Shown piece after piece: positions 43,501-53,725 of a DNA stretch of 64,000 nt (within the stretch, counting starts at the first letter, position 1; the number at the start of each line of letters is the position of its first letter). The notes under the pieces are model-generated. The model was not told where the DNA came from and ran no database searches. It saw only the letters and a program-made list of their open reading frames with translations. The position numbers were made by a program, and so were the translations under genes. The stretch is from contig CBFFRQ010000086.1 of assembly GCA_965644315.1 (NCBI GenBank), positions 59,878 to 123,877 on the forward strand, written 5' to 3'. The DNA comes from Caecitellus pseudoparvulus. Lineage: Eukaryota > Bigyra: Bicosoecida.

Positions 43501-44450
43501 CCACCACCTACAGCGTGTGCGCCGGCACAGTGAGTCTCGGCAACGACCTGCCAGTGCCGGACGGCACACGTTGCAGGAATGGCCGCATGGTGCATGCGCG
43601 CCGCTGCGCCAACGGCGGTGGGGGGGCCAACATGACCGTCATTCGGCGACAGGTGGAGCAGGCTAACTCAACAGCAGCCCGCGCCCTGCTCTCCCGCAGC
43701 GAACCTGTGGCCCGTGTGACGGCCCTGCGCAGCCGGCGGCTGGATGATGAGGAGCCGTGCATGTCCTTGGAGCTCGTCATTCCAGGCGGTGCGGGGGGCC
43801 ACCTGGGCACTGTGGGCGGACAAGCGCTCGTCGCAGACACGGTTGCATCCGTGGTTGCCGTGCCGGGCGCCACAGTTGACTACACTTCCGGCGCCTTTGT
43901 CGTGACAGTTGCCCTGTGCGACGGCCAGCCATGCCAGCCCAGCCCAACCCCCGCACCCACGCCCATCGCCCAGCCTCCTTCGCTGGTTGAGATGGGGGCC
44001 CTGCCGGGCAGTCTCAATGCGCCCCTGGAGCTTCCTGAGGGTGTGCCTGTCGAAGCTGACGTGCAGCTCTCTTTTGACATTTGCGGCGTGCCCGAATCGG
44101 AGCGCAACGCTGTCACGGGCAGGCTTGCCGCATCGGGGGCGCTCAGCTTTGGCGGCTACCCGGTCGCGGTCCCCGCGGGCGGCATCGTGGACCCAGCAAA
44201 CAGCACAGAACCCCAGGGACCAAGTAACTGCGGCTCTTGTGGAAAGACTGACGGCCCAAACGTCCCCCTGGTTGCAGGCCTCTCTGCCCTTGGCCTGGTC
44301 ATTGTTGTGGTCGCTGGCGTGTTCCTGTGGCGCAGAAGCGCCGGACGCACGGAACCGCACGTGGAAGTCGCACGCCGCTCGTCACGTCGGCTCGAGGAAG
44401 GAGACGTCGAGCTCTCTGACCGCCAGCCTGACGACCGCCCAAAAAAGTGA
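40545..44450 (+). CDS. Type I membrane protein: two C-type-lectin domains, CHB_HEX-like domain, Cys-rich repeats
   Basis: Exons 40545-40608, 40683-40828, 40929-40981, 41063-41138 and 41220-44450 give 1,189 residues. Donors are GTGCGT, GTGAGC, GTGCGT and GTGCGT; phases 1, 0, 2 and 0 match. Signal peptide: MRTKEAIVLASVAAFFVAAS. C-type-lectin domain 1 (about 22-160) is spread over exons 2-5 with CQEGW, WKDAEAVCVREGAHLASIHS and DCASI. Domain 2 (about 178-300) has YYKMPSGSTWTEGLAECQ, EGTWAWEDGSPV and NCARL. A segment at about 450-536 resembles the chitobiase C-terminal domain (EIWYRMDRRAPSPDDG, LSFRAFKTGF). Four or more Cys-rich units follow with the pattern PVPxGTxCxxGxxV...C (541-913). One TM helix (VAGLSALGLVIVVVAGVFLW) near 1125 precedes a 40-residue charged tail. 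It is probably a cell-surface carbohydrate-binding protein. Confidence 0.82.
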
Positions 44451-44480
44451 GATCCGTGCGAAAATGCATTCAGGCTACCC

Positions 44481-47400
44481 TCACCTCGTATGCCGCGTGG
44501 AAAGGCGCGCAGCCAGGTCCTCAAACTCAGCTTGGGACAACGGCAACAAGCAGGGATCGTGCCCAAAGCGAAGAGTTGCCTGGCCTGCTCGTGGCCTGGG
44601 GTGCAGCGGAGCCCGAGGAAGTTGCAGCCCTCGAAGCGGGTCACCTTGCACAGCACGGTCAGACAGACGCACGCCAATGACGGAAGGCTCGGCTGGCGCA
44701 CCCTCTGGAACGAGCCGCACGATAGGTGACTCCCTCGGAGCAGCTGTTCGCTGAGGTCTATGGGGTGCAATGCCAGGGGGCACCCAAGGAGGCTGGCCAG
44801 GACTACTCTTGCGCACCAGGCGCTCCAGTGCGGCAACGTCTGGTCCGGGCATGGCCGCGGTTGCTCTTGACTCCAACTGTGACAGCTTCGCGGCGATGTC
44901 AGCGAAGGGCTTCCTCTCGAACGACGTGACGGGGACATACTTGGCTGGGGGAGGGGAGCGGGTTGGTACTGGTAGCGGGGAAGGTGTTCCAGACCGATCT
45001 GAATCCCTGGACAGTCCACCTGCGGCTGTATTGCTGCTAGGTAGACTGCAGTGTTGCTCCTGCCGGGCCAGCGGTGGGCCACCCATTGAAGGGGCCTGCC
45101 GTGGAGCTTCTAGCCGCGCCTTTCCCGTGCTGGGTTTGGAAGAGTGGGATGCTCGTCGTCGCGATGCGGCGCAGCTCCATCGCTGGAGAACCCTTCGCAA
45201 CCGAGCAGCCGCAATGGCCTGCGAAGCCGCGGTCCGCTGCCGCTGCGCATACGCCAGCTCCACCCACTTTGCAAGAAGGGTGAAACAGCGCGACAAACTT
45301 CGTTGCGCTGCGAATCGCCTCACCTTACTCTCTTCGCGCCAGGCAGCCATATTCTTGGCCAGCACTTGTCTGCGGTGCCACTGCAATGGCTTGACTCGGC
45401 GCCGCGTGATAGTAAGCACGCACCATGCTCGCAACGACTCCTTTGCTGCCCTTCCCAGGCACCTTGCTCTGAGGGCACGGGCTGACTGCCGTCTGAGGGC
45501 CAACGCACTCCACACTCGCAGGCACGTGCGCGCACGAGCTGGTCGCACGATTCGCTCGTGCACCTGTCCAGCAGTGCACAGCAGCGTCTCTGTCACGGAT
45601 CGCCACGCTGCAAAGGTGCTGCTGAGGGTCTGCTGTGCCTTGGTGCGAGAGGCAAGCACCCTGTGCTTCGGAACTCCCTTCCAAGCTAAGAACGCTGCAC
45701 CCAAGCGCTTGCCGCGCAGGAACACGGCAGCGGCATACAGCGCTGCTTGCTCTTTTCTTTGCGCTCGGAGGGACTCGGACACCTGTGCCCAGGCACGAAA
45801 GTGCAGTGCCTGGCTCTCGTACTCTTGCATGCCGGCCGATGGGAAGGAGGCTAGTGCAGCTCGATGCATCTGCAGGCCCCGCTCTACCACACGTCGAAGC
45901 AGCGATCTTTCCCTCGCACGCCTGGCCCAAAGCCCCATTGCATCGGACGCTCGGCGGGTAGCCCACGTAGCCTGCAGTGCTTGTACGTGGCGCTGCTTCG
46001 CGTGCACGTGGGCAGCAGCACTGCCAACAACTTGGTGCCATCCGTGCAGCGCCCGCCGCAGAGAGCCCAGTCTCAACTGTCGACGAAGACGCCGGACAAG
46101 GTTGTACTCCCCAGCCGCCCGCTTCAAGCCACGCAGCACTCTTCTGCATCGAAGCCTGTCTATGTGGTGCGCTTCGGTGCTCCTGCGTGACGCGGCTGAC
46201 CACTGTGCAGCACCTTGCCAGGCAAGAAAGCACCTGCGCTGCCGTGACAAACTCCCTCGCGCCAATGCTCGCTGGTTCAGCTGACATGCGTTGTTGGAAG
46301 CAACTTTCAGCGCGGTGAAACATGCAACCAGAACACTGCGATGGCGCCGGACTGTCGCTGTCGCCACAAGTCGCTCCCGACGCGCATGGTCCTTGAGCCC
46401 CTCGAAGCACAGCCTCAGCAAACGCAGAGCAAAGATTCCCCTGACAAAGCTAACTGCGCTGCCATCAGATTCGGAGTCTGAGTCAGACATGCTGGACCAG
46501 GAGCTCTGAGTGTTTGAACTGTTCCGAGCAAGCGTGGCACGCCTGCGCACCGGATCCGGTGCTGATGCTGGGCGGCTCGCACCAGCCGCATCCGACTGGG
46601 CTGACTCCACAGAGCCTTGGGCTGGCTCAGCACGGCTGCCTGGGGCCCTGAGTGCAGACTGGCCGCCATGGCGGGGCACATCGCGAACGTGCTTTCCGCT
46701 CCGCCCGTGGGCTGCCCGCTCACTGATCCCCCACACAAGATCCGCCTCTTCCCGACCTCCACCGGGCACAAAAAGCTCTGTGGGTTGCCCTCTGAGCAGA
46801 GAATCTTCTGGATGTGTCCCAGCAAGCAGACCAGGAGGTCTCCCAGCTGCGCCCGCTGGCACGCGCTGCACTTGATCGCCCTGGAGCTCGTCGGCGAACG
46901 GGGGCATCGGCATTGAAGGTGTCGGTGACACGGTCCCAGGTGCATCTGCAAGGATCGGGGAAAGCTGTGAGAGGGGCAACTCCGCTGCCCACGACCGAGG
47001 CTCTGCCCGCCGCCGCTCGTCAAGCCCTTCTGGAACCGCTGCACATGCAAGGTGAAGCAAGATCCGGGCGTGCACCTCCCTCCATGCACTTTGCTTCACA
47101 CGTTTTCGGGCAGCTGCTGAGGGTGCTTGGGCGCCTGACAGCCCCAGCGCTACCTGGGGAGGCAGCCGCTCGACGCTGTCCCACAGCCTGGCAGGGTGCA
47201 GAGCCTGCCTAGAAGCGTTCTCCACGCTGCGAGACCCTGCAACTGCGCCGTTCTCTCGTTGCAGGGCGCGAACTTCGTGCTCAGCTTTGGCCCGCCATAC
47301 TGCGAAAAAGAATGCACACGTCAACCCGCACGACGTCCAGCTTGGCAGCATGCGCAGCGAGCCAGAGGTCCACGCAGCACGGAATGCAGAAATCTGCTCT

Positions 47401-49940
47401 GAGGCGTGATGCTTGGCTCGAAAGTTGCTCATCACGTGAGCAGTGGAGGTGAAAGACGTTCGGGGCGTCCGCTGGGGGGCTTGGCCAGGGTGAGACTCCC
47501 CTGCCCCCCTGGCCAGAAGGCGACTCCGGGCCTCTGAAAGGCGCTGGCGCGTTGTCGCGGCCTTGCTCGCGAGCGCATGCCAGGCTCTGAAAGTAGCATG
47601 CGCTTGCCTCGTGTTGTGGTGCTGGGCCGCAAGTTGGAGTGCTGCCTTCAATGCTGGCAGGGCGCGGGTGCAGCCAGCCCAACCCCGGAACGCCTTCTCA
47701 ACGGCTCGATGAGAAGCCAAGGCCCCGGCAGCCCTTGAGAGGAATCTTCGCCTGCGTTGACGCAGCATGAATGCGTGCCAGGTTTGTGTGAACGTGTGTG
47801 CCTTGCGCACCAGCGCCGCGACTCGATGGTTGTCAGCCGCCACCCTCCTCGCTACTGCCTCAGTGTGCACGGCGCGCAGAGCACACCACCCCTGCAGAAG
47901 CAATGCAGCGGCTTGTCCTCGTGCCAGTCCGTCGACAACAAGGGCCTCGCGCCGTCGCCTAGCTGCCAAAGGTGCCTTCAGCAGCTGCCATGCGGTGCTA
48001 AGGCGTTGTCGCCGAAGCGCGCTATTCATGACTGCCACGGCAAACTCTGAGCCGTTGAAGTCCGCGTCTGGCGCGTTGCCGTCGCCCGTGCCCTTGCTGC
48101 TGCCTGGGGCAACTGCAAGAACGCGAGGGTGCGGGGCACCTGGAGGATTCCCATGCCTTGACGGCGCCAACCAAGCCTCGTTTCCCTCGCTGCATGCGTC
48201 TGGAGTTCGCTCGACGCTTCTGAATGCCAGCGCCAAGGAACTGGAGGGCGACGAGGGTGTTCGGGGCGGACTCTGTGACGACGGGGTCGCAGAACGAGCA
48301 GACGCCACTGCGCGCTGGTGTGCCAGGTCTGCTCTCTGTCTCATGCTGGTTGCCAGCAGCGCAGCACTCTCCGCCTGAACAGCAGCCGCCGCGTTGCCTT
48401 CGACCAGCACCAGAGCGTGCAGGTGCCATGCCCGCCACTGCGAAGACAACGACTGAACCAATTGCTGCCACTTGGCGAAGCCCACCTGTGGGTCACGGTG
48501 AACCTCACTTCCCTGCCAGTAGAAACGCTCAAAGCCGAGGCGCAACGTGTCGACGAGTGCGTCGGTGACCGACCCGCAGCTCAGTGTCGCACCCTGGGGC
48601 AGGAGTGGGGAGGATGCAATGAAGGGCGTGGGCCATCTAGGTTTGTGGGGAGCGGGGCCAGGGGCGTGTGCGGTGGTCTGGGCAGCAACAAGCTCCTCCA
48701 CAGGGACCCACTTGTGTCGGGCCTGGGGCAAGGGCAAGGGTCGATGGGGGACTGCGTGCAGCTCGGCAAGGGAAGCTTGTTCGCTGTGCTGGCGCTGCAT
48801 GCTAAGGCGTGCTGCATGGCACGCCAGCCGGGCCGCTCGCTGTGCCAGGGACCCTCGGCGGTGCGCAATGGCCTGTGGTTTGCGAGGAGGTGGGCGGTCG
48901 GGGTCGCGTGGCTGCGTGTCTGGGGAGGGCAAGCCGAGTCCCCGCCTTGCCGCAGCGGGCGCCCTGGAGGTCTGCGAGCCGCCTGTTCGCGGCACCTTTG
49001 AACTGCTGCTTTGCTGTCTTCTGGCTTTGGTGGCGCCGCGTCGCTCGTGGCGCTTGGGGCCGGTGGTGGCTGGAACAGTCGAGGTGGACGGAGTCGCAGC
49101 ACGTGGGCGAGGGACCCGGGCACTGCCCGACACTCCAGGGCTGTCTCGGAGCTGTGGTGGAACTGTTACGCTGGGCACTGCCAAGGTGAGGTCTGGGTCG
49201 GAGGCCGGGGCGAGGTAGGGCAGGGAGAACGAGACAGCCTTTGTGGCCGCCCGACGCCTGCGCTGGGTGGCAGGAGAGGGAAGGGACACGGCCCGTGAGG
49301 AATGGGCTTGTCTCCACACTTGGCTTGCCGAGGCTCCTTGTGGGTGGAGGGGTGCGCGCACTCTCTGTGCCTGTCTTCGTTTTGACGCTGGCGCCTGCCG
49401 GTCGCTGTCCTGTCCAGGCACCTCAGCGCCAGGCACTGCGGGTGGAGGTGCCCCCGGGTCCCTTGCTGTTCGGTCTTTGGGGGTAATGGCAGAGAAGAAA
49501 GCATCAGCCACACTCTCATACTCTCCCTCGTCGAGTATTTTTCCCCCAGTCTCTTCCTCAGTGGGCAAAGGAGTGGGCAACGGATTTTGCGTTTCACTCT
49601 GCGAAACGCCGCTGCCGCACACGGGTTTCAGTCGCAGGGGCGCTTGGGACAGCGCCAGCCGTTTGGAGTGCATGGCCATATAGCTTCCATGCTCTTGGCG
49701 TGGCTTGCGCTGCGGCAGTTGTCCAGGTCGCGTTGGTGGTGCGGATGCAGTAGGCAGCCGTGATGGCTGGCTTTCAACGGCAGCACGCCCTGCCGCCGCC
49801 ACCTGCGCCACGCGGACTTCCGCGGCTTTGGCGGCAAAATCCTGCCACACCTGGTCATCTGAGCCTGCTTCGCGCGGCTCCTTCACTTCCAAAGAGTCTG
49901 CAGAGCCCACAGACGTCGGGGAGCTGCCCCGCTCCGCCAT
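44481..49940 (-). CDS. SFI1-like centrin-binding repeat protein
   Basis: 1,819 residues from MAERGSSPTSVGS; no intron is required, though in-frame ones are possible. The N-terminal 550 residues are Pro/Ser/Arg-rich and disordered-looking. From about 620 to 1,700 the protein carries many SFI1-type repeats, helices of about 23-35 residues with an aromatic-x-x-Trp core: AHATFRAWHALASKA, RCFLAWQGAAQWSA, RALHGWHQVVGSA, ALHFRAWAQVSESL, AAFLAWKGVPKHR, STFAAWRSVTETL and KNMAAWREESKVR. In fungi and animals SFI1 forms a long helix coated with centrin at centrosomes or basal bodies. The C-terminus (ATLRFGHDPCLLPLSQAEF) is not recognised. Its stop lies 30 bp from the facing lectin-domain gene. Confidence 0.75.
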   Translation of the reverse strand: MAERGSSPTSVGSADSLEVKEPREAGSDDQVWQDFAAKAAEVRVAQVAAAGRAAVESQPSRLPTASAPPTRPGQLPQRKPRQEHGSYMAMHSKRLALSQAPLRLKPVCGSGVSQSETQNPLPTPLPTEEETGGKILDEGEYESVADAFFSAITPKDRTARDPGAPPPAVPGAEVPGQDSDRQAPASKRRQAQRVRAPLHPQGASASQVWRQAHSSRAVSLPSPATQRRRRAATKAVSFSLPYLAPASDPDLTLAVPSVTVPPQLRDSPGVSGSARVPRPRAATPSTSTVPATTGPKRHERRGATKARRQQSSSSKVPRTGGSQTSRAPAAARRGLGLPSPDTQPRDPDRPPPRKPQAIAHRRGSLAQRAARLACHAARLSMQRQHSEQASLAELHAVPHRPLPLPQARHKWVPVEELVAAQTTAHAPGPAPHKPRWPTPFIASSPLLPQGATLSCGSVTDALVDTLRLGFERFYWQGSEVHRDPQVGFAKWQQLVQSLSSQWRAWHLHALVLVEGNAAAAVQAESAALLATSMRQRADLAHQRAVASARSATPSSQSPPRTPSSPSSSLALAFRSVERTPDACSEGNEAWLAPSRHGNPPGAPHPRVLAVAPGSSKGTGDGNAPDADFNGSEFAVAVMNSALRRQRLSTAWQLLKAPLAARRRREALVVDGLARGQAAALLLQGWCALRAVHTEAVARRVAADNHRVAALVRKAHTFTQTWHAFMLRQRRRRFLSRAAGALASHRAVEKAFRGWAGCTRALPALKAALQLAAQHHNTRQAHATFRAWHALASKAATTRQRLSEARSRLLARGAGESHPGQAPQRTPRTSFTSTAHVMSNFRAKHHASEQISAFRAAWTSGSLRMLPSWTSCGLTCAFFFAVWRAKAEHEVRALQRENGAVAGSRSVENASRQALHPARLWDSVERLPPQVALGLSGAQAPSAAARKRVKQSAWREVHARILLHLACAAVPEGLDERRRAEPRSWAAELPLSQLSPILADAPGTVSPTPSMPMPPFADELQGDQVQRVPAGAAGRPPGLLAGTHPEDSLLRGQPTELFVPGGGREEADLVWGISERAAHGRSGKHVRDVPRHGGQSALRAPGSRAEPAQGSVESAQSDAAGASRPASAPDPVRRRATLARNSSNTQSSWSSMSDSDSESDGSAVSFVRGIFALRLLRLCFEGLKDHARRERLVATATVRRHRSVLVACFTALKVASNNACQLNQRALARGSLSRQRRCFLAWQGAAQWSAASRRSTEAHHIDRLRCRRVLRGLKRAAGEYNLVRRLRRQLRLGSLRRALHGWHQVVGSAAAHVHAKQRHVQALQATWATRRASDAMGLWARRARERSLLRRVVERGLQMHRAALASFPSAGMQEYESQALHFRAWAQVSESLRAQRKEQAALYAAAVFLRGKRLGAAFLAWKGVPKHRVLASRTKAQQTLSSTFAAWRSVTETLLCTAGQVHERIVRPARARTCLRVWSALALRRQSARALRARCLGRAAKESLRAWCVLTITRRRVKPLQWHRRQVLAKNMAAWREESKVRRFAAQRSLSRCFTLLAKWVELAYAQRQRTAASQAIAAARLRRVLQRWSCAASRRRASHSSKPSTGKARLEAPRQAPSMGGPPLARQEQHCSLPSSNTAAGGLSRDSDRSGTPSPLPVPTRSPPPAKYVPVTSFERKPFADIAAKLSQLESRATAAMPGPDVAALERLVRKSSPGQPPWVPPGIAPHRPQRTAAPRESPIVRLVPEGAPAEPSVIGVRLSDRAVQGDPLRGLQLPRAPLHPRPRAGQATLRFGHDPCLLPLSQAEFEDLAARLSTRHTR

Positions 49941-50108
49941 GCCACCGCCACTGCCACAGCAACCCTTGTAGTTTCAATGGCTGCCAGAGGAGTGGTTGGG
50001 CCCTGTGGCCGTGGGTGGTTACTGTTGCACACTCCTACATTTGTGTCGCGCCTGTTGAGGAGGGGATTTGAAATCCTGGACGCTCTGGCACAGGTGGACT
50101 GCTGCGCG

Positions 50109-51259
50109 CTAAGGCTGAGCGGCAGGTGCCTCGCGCCCCTCCTCGGCGCACGGAAGGTCATCCTGGGGCACTTTGGTGTACTCTGCTTTTGCAGTGGCCG
50201 GGGGTGTGGAGGCACTGCCCCCCAACTTGCTCGCTGTGTACAGCGCCATGCCAACCATGGCCAACGCGATGCCAGCCAAGTTCTTGGCGTTCAGCGGGTA
50301 CCCCAGCATGATCCAGGAGCCTGCAAGGATCAGTACAGTCTTAAAGTGCCCCACCACGTTGTACGTGACAGCGGAGGTAGCCCCCAGCACCATGAGAATG
50401 GCCAAGTTGACACCGACAGACAACACTGCAGATCCGGCAATGGCCAGCACGACACCAGGAGTCCACTTGAAGTAAATGAGGCTTTGCCCATTGGCTCCAA
50501 ACAACCCCCAGTTATCAAACAGCGGCGCAACCATCGTGGCAATGACGGCACAGGCGTCAATGATGTTCATCAACAGTTGCTGAGAAGTCAAGCCCATGCT
50601 CGACCGCACGCCCTCCACGCGGATTTGGTACCAGGCTGTGACACACATGTTCGTCAGCGCAAAGATGAGTCCAACCGTATTCGTCTGGGCGGGGGGGGGC
50701 TTGTGGGGTGGACGTATTGCCTACCGCGCACGCTCGCTGTGTAGAGCGCACCTGAAAGTCATTCACTGTTGCCATGACCACACCGACGACCACAATGCTG
50801 AGAGCGCCGATAATGGGACGGGAGAAAGTCTTGCCAAAAGCGGTAAATTGCACCATGGCAATAAAAGGGGTCGTCAGAATCTTGATCTGCTCAGGTCAAG
50901 CAGGCGAGGTGTGCAGCAGACGAGCTGGTGGGGCAAGCAATTTCCGCAACTCGCACCATTTGGTAGACCCCGACGCTGTTGAAAGCCAGGGACAGGTTTG
51001 AGAGCGGGATGGACAGGGCGTATGCTGCTGCAATTGGCAGGACCTGAAGCAGCGCAACTGGCTTGGGCGTGAACAGCTTCTGCCACGCCATGAGCCGGAG
51101 ACCGGCTGCCGTTGCCCAGAAGTGCACAGCCGTCAGCGTGGCAGCGTAGTTGAACCCAAACACGTCAAACACATACTTATTGACCAGAACAATGCTGACG
51201 TTTACCGCCAAATTGAAAGCGATCAAACCTGCCACATGGCGCTGCTCTCCAGACAACAT
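50109..51259 (-). CDS. Triose-phosphate/nucleotide-sugar-type transporter (SLC35E-like), three exons
   Basis: Minus-strand exons 50957-51259, 50752-50886 and 50109-50684 give 337 residues. The introns are 70 and 67 nt with GTGCGA and GTGCGC donors, both phase 0. The start is ATG at 51259 (MLSGEQRHVAG). The protein belongs to the drug/metabolite transporter superfamily: NKYVFDVFGFNYAATLTAVHF in helices 1-2, LSNLSLAFNSVGVYQM ending exon 1, then IKILTTPFIAMVQ opening exon 2, as in SLC35E3. Exon 3 carries YQIRVEGVRSSMGL, VTYNVVGHFKTVLILAGSW and NLAGIALAMVGMALYT, the conserved helices 9-10. It probably acts in Golgi or plastid-type membranes as an antiporter; substrate cannot be told. Confidence 0.87.
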
Positions 51260-51611
51260 CGTCGCACTCTGGCTCACTTGCGTCCACCAGGTCGCCAGAG
51301 CCAAGGATGCGCCTGGGACAGTTCCTTCGCACGGTGGGCTTCTTGCGAAGCGTAGATGGAGGGATGAGGGGAAATTAGTGTGTTGGGGCGAATGATACGC
51401 TTCCACCGCACTGGAATGTGGCGAACCGCGTTTTAGGGAAACATTTGGACTTTTGACTTGTGCCCGGAGAGCTATGCAGACTAGGCGACGTTTTGTTTCT
51501 CACTGGGACTCCTGTGCGCAAAATGAAAGCGAAAACACCATCCTCTCACGCCCTCGACTGGCACAGAAGTCGGCGTTGTGGTCGTTTTGCCCATCTGTGA
51601 GAGCCTTTGGC
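51260..51611. other. Divergent promoter region
   Basis: About 350 bp between the transporter and the GPR107-like gene, transcribed in opposite directions. It is more AT-rich than the genes. No coding exon or RNA element is evident. Confidence 0.5.
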
Positions 51612-53195
51612 ATGGCACGGCTGCAAACGGTGGCAGGGTGTTGCCTGCTGGCTTGCTTGGTGGCTCAAGCTGCCGGGCGAGTGAACAAGCTGACGCTGAA
51701 GGACGATTCTCGTGCTGTCTTTTCCGTGGAGACGTTTGGCTTTGCAAGAGGAGGTGTAGCAGAGCTCCACGTGCGGAACGCTGCCCTGCCAGGCGCCATG
51801 CGCGCTGGCTTCATTTTGCTGAAGGTGCGGAAGTTGCTTTGCGCAGTCTCGCTGTGTGCTGTCTCGGTGGCGGCACGTGTGTGCCCTGTGTTGCTGCACT
51901 GCCGAGAATGCGATGCCCCCACTATACACAGAGCAAGACTGAGGCTGGCGTGGCACAAACCATCGAGGTGAGCCTGGTCACCGTGCCAGGGAGCTGGTCA
52001 CGTGGAGGCACGTGTTGCTGTCTGGTCCCACCCTGCTGCGCAGTACGTCATCAAGGAGAAGGAGTGCATCTTGGAGCCTCGAGTGACGAGCCAAGCAATG
52101 GCTCTGCACCTTGTGGAGGGTTTCCAATCCACGGGGAACGCAACTGCCAAGTGGTTCATCCAGGAGCCGGGCTTGTACGACTTGGTGTTTGCCAACTGCC
52201 ACCCCGGCACGCCCAGCACCAGCTTCAAGGCAGGCATGAAGTTCTACAACCCTGGGCCTGACTACTTGTCTGTGGGTGAGGCCCCGCTCCCCTGGATCTA
52301 CCTTCTCTCCGCGCTTGGGTTTGCAACCATGGCGGGTGTCTGGGTGTGGGCGCTGCGCACAGCGCCAGTGGGCAAGGCGGTCACCATGCACTACTTCATG
52401 TTGGCGCTGTTGGTGTTCAAGGCGCTTGCCGCGCTGTTCGAGGGTATCATGTTTCACTTCATCTCTGTCGTTGGGCACTCCACGGGTTGGAGCGTCGTGT
52501 GGTACATCCTCAACTTTTTCAAGGGCATGCTGACCTTCACTGTCATCCTCGTCGTGGGCACAGGGTACTCCCTGCTGAAGCCCGCCCTGAACCTGCGGGA
52601 GAAGTACACCGTCGCTGCCGTGCTGGCCTTGCAAGTGCTGAACAACATCGCCATCATCGTCGTGTGGGAGGGGCAACCCGGCTCCCTCGTCACAGGCACC
52701 TGGACTGACCTCCTGCACATCGTTGACATCGTCTGCTGCGCTGCGGTGCTGTTCCCCATAGCATGGAGTCTGAAGAACCTGCAGGTGGCAGCTGCCGCTG
52801 ACGGCAAGGCTGCCCGCGCCTTGGTGCGCCTGCAGCAGTTCCGCGCCTTCTACCTGTACGTCATCGTGTATGTGTACCTCTCCCGCATCGTCGTGTTCAT
52901 CATGACAGCGACGCTTGGGTACAAGCTGACGTGGCTGGCACCAGCGTTTGCCGAGGCGTTTGCGGCCGCTTTCTACCTCGCAGTGGGCTTTAAGTTCCGG
53001 CCAGAGGCCGACAACCCGTACTTGCAGCTGCCTACAGAGGATGGAGACGGTGAGTTTGGGCTGGGGGATGCGGACGAGCTGCAGGAGGACGCTGCTCCGC
53101 GCCCTCCAGCTGCAGCCGCCAGCATCGAGCTCCCCCAGATTCCTGCAGATGTTGAGGCAGGGCCTCGGGCTGGAAAGGGAGCTCTGGCTGATTGA
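51612..53195 (+). CDS. GPR107/GPR108-type seven-TM (GOST) protein, three exons
   Basis: Exons 51612-51824, 51932-51967 and 52044-53195 give 466 residues. The introns are 107 and 76 nt with GTGCGG and GTGAGC donors, phase 0. A signal peptide (MARLQTVAGCCLLACLVAQA) leads a luminal beta domain, shorter than in animals. Seven helices begin near residue 165 (PWIYLLSALGFATMAGVWVW). Diagnostic stretches are MLALLVFKALAALFEGI, WYILNFFKGMLTFTVILVVG, HIVDIVCCAAVLFPIAWSL, the loop ADGKAARALVRLQQFRAFY, and KFRPEADNPYLQLP at the end of helix 7. These are the signature of the GPR107/108 (Lu7TM, GOST) group, which works in Golgi/endosome trafficking. The C-terminal tail is acidic. Confidence 0.92.
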
Positions 53196-53296
53196 TGAGT
53201 GCAGGGCAAATGCAGCGTAAACGTCCGAATGACAGCTGTCATGTAGAATCCATCCATACATCAGTACATTGAGGTAATTTTTTCCGCACCAGGCAT

Positions 53297-53377
53297 CTCG
53301 GCTTAGCTCAGGGGCAGAGCGTTTGACTGTAGATACGAATATTCAAATAGTCCCTGGTTCGATTCCGGGAGCCGAGA
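53297..53377 (+). tRNA. tRNA-Tyr (GTA), copy 1, with 9-nt intron
   Basis: A full cloverleaf folds. The acceptor pairs CTCGGCT with AGCCGAG, the D arm is GCTC/GAGC, the anticodon stem is TTTGA/TCAAA and the T arm is CCTGG/CCGGG. The anticodon GTA is at 53329-53331. A 9-nt intron at 53333-53341 sits one base after the anticodon, the usual eukaryotic site and typical for tRNA-Tyr. The B box GGTTCGATTCC is at 53356-53366. CCA is not encoded. Confidence 0.96.
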
Positions 53378-53378
53378 G

Positions 53379-53385
53379 TTTTTTT
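53379..53385 (+). terminator. RNA polymerase III terminator of tRNA-Tyr copy 1
   Basis: A run of seven T directly follows the tRNA discriminator region, as expected for Pol III termination. Confidence 0.9.
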
Positions 53386-53636
53386 CACGCAGCGTGTTTA
53401 TGGTCGACACACGACCTTGTGCTTGACAGGGGCCTTCCGCAAAAACAGCCGTCCTCGACGCATGTCAGACTTGTTGTCACATGGGAACAGGGTAGGTACA
53501 GTGCTATGTGGAGAATTTGAAAGTTGACGGCAACCATGGTCGGTGCGACTCTTGGGCACGGACACCACACTCCGTTGACACCCGGATGCACTAGTAAAAA
53601 TGATATTATAATCACCAATATGTCCTGTCCTATCAT

Positions 53637-53717
53637 CTCGGCTTAGCTCAGGGGCAGAGCGTTTGACTGTAGATACGAATATTCAAATAGTCCCTGGTTC
53701 GATTCCGGGAGCCGAGA
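53637..53717 (+). tRNA. tRNA-Tyr (GTA), copy 2, with identical 9-nt intron
   Basis: Base-for-base the same as copy 1. Anticodon GTA is at 53669-53671 and the intron at 53673-53681. It is transcribed in the same direction as copy 1 and ends about 108 bp before the stop codon of the facing SCOT gene. Confidence 0.96.
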
Positions 53718-53718
53718 G

Positions 53719-53725
53719 TTTTTTT
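53719..53725 (+). terminator. RNA polymerase III terminator of tRNA-Tyr copy 2
   Basis: A seven-T run after the tRNA, the same as for copy 1. Confidence 0.9.

Larger units (their letters stand above)
53294..53386 (+). repeat. 93-bp direct repeat carrying tRNA-Tyr (partner 53634-53726)
   Basis: The block from CATCTCGG to the T7C terminator is identical in the two copies, intron included, 340 bp apart. Flanking DNA differs at once on both sides. Confidence 0.92.

Noticed and set aside
53297-53717. tRNA pair as the ends of a mobile element or SINE
   Set aside because: The repeats coincide exactly with functional tRNA units and Pol III terminators. The 250-bp spacer has no coding, A-rich tail or target-site duplication.
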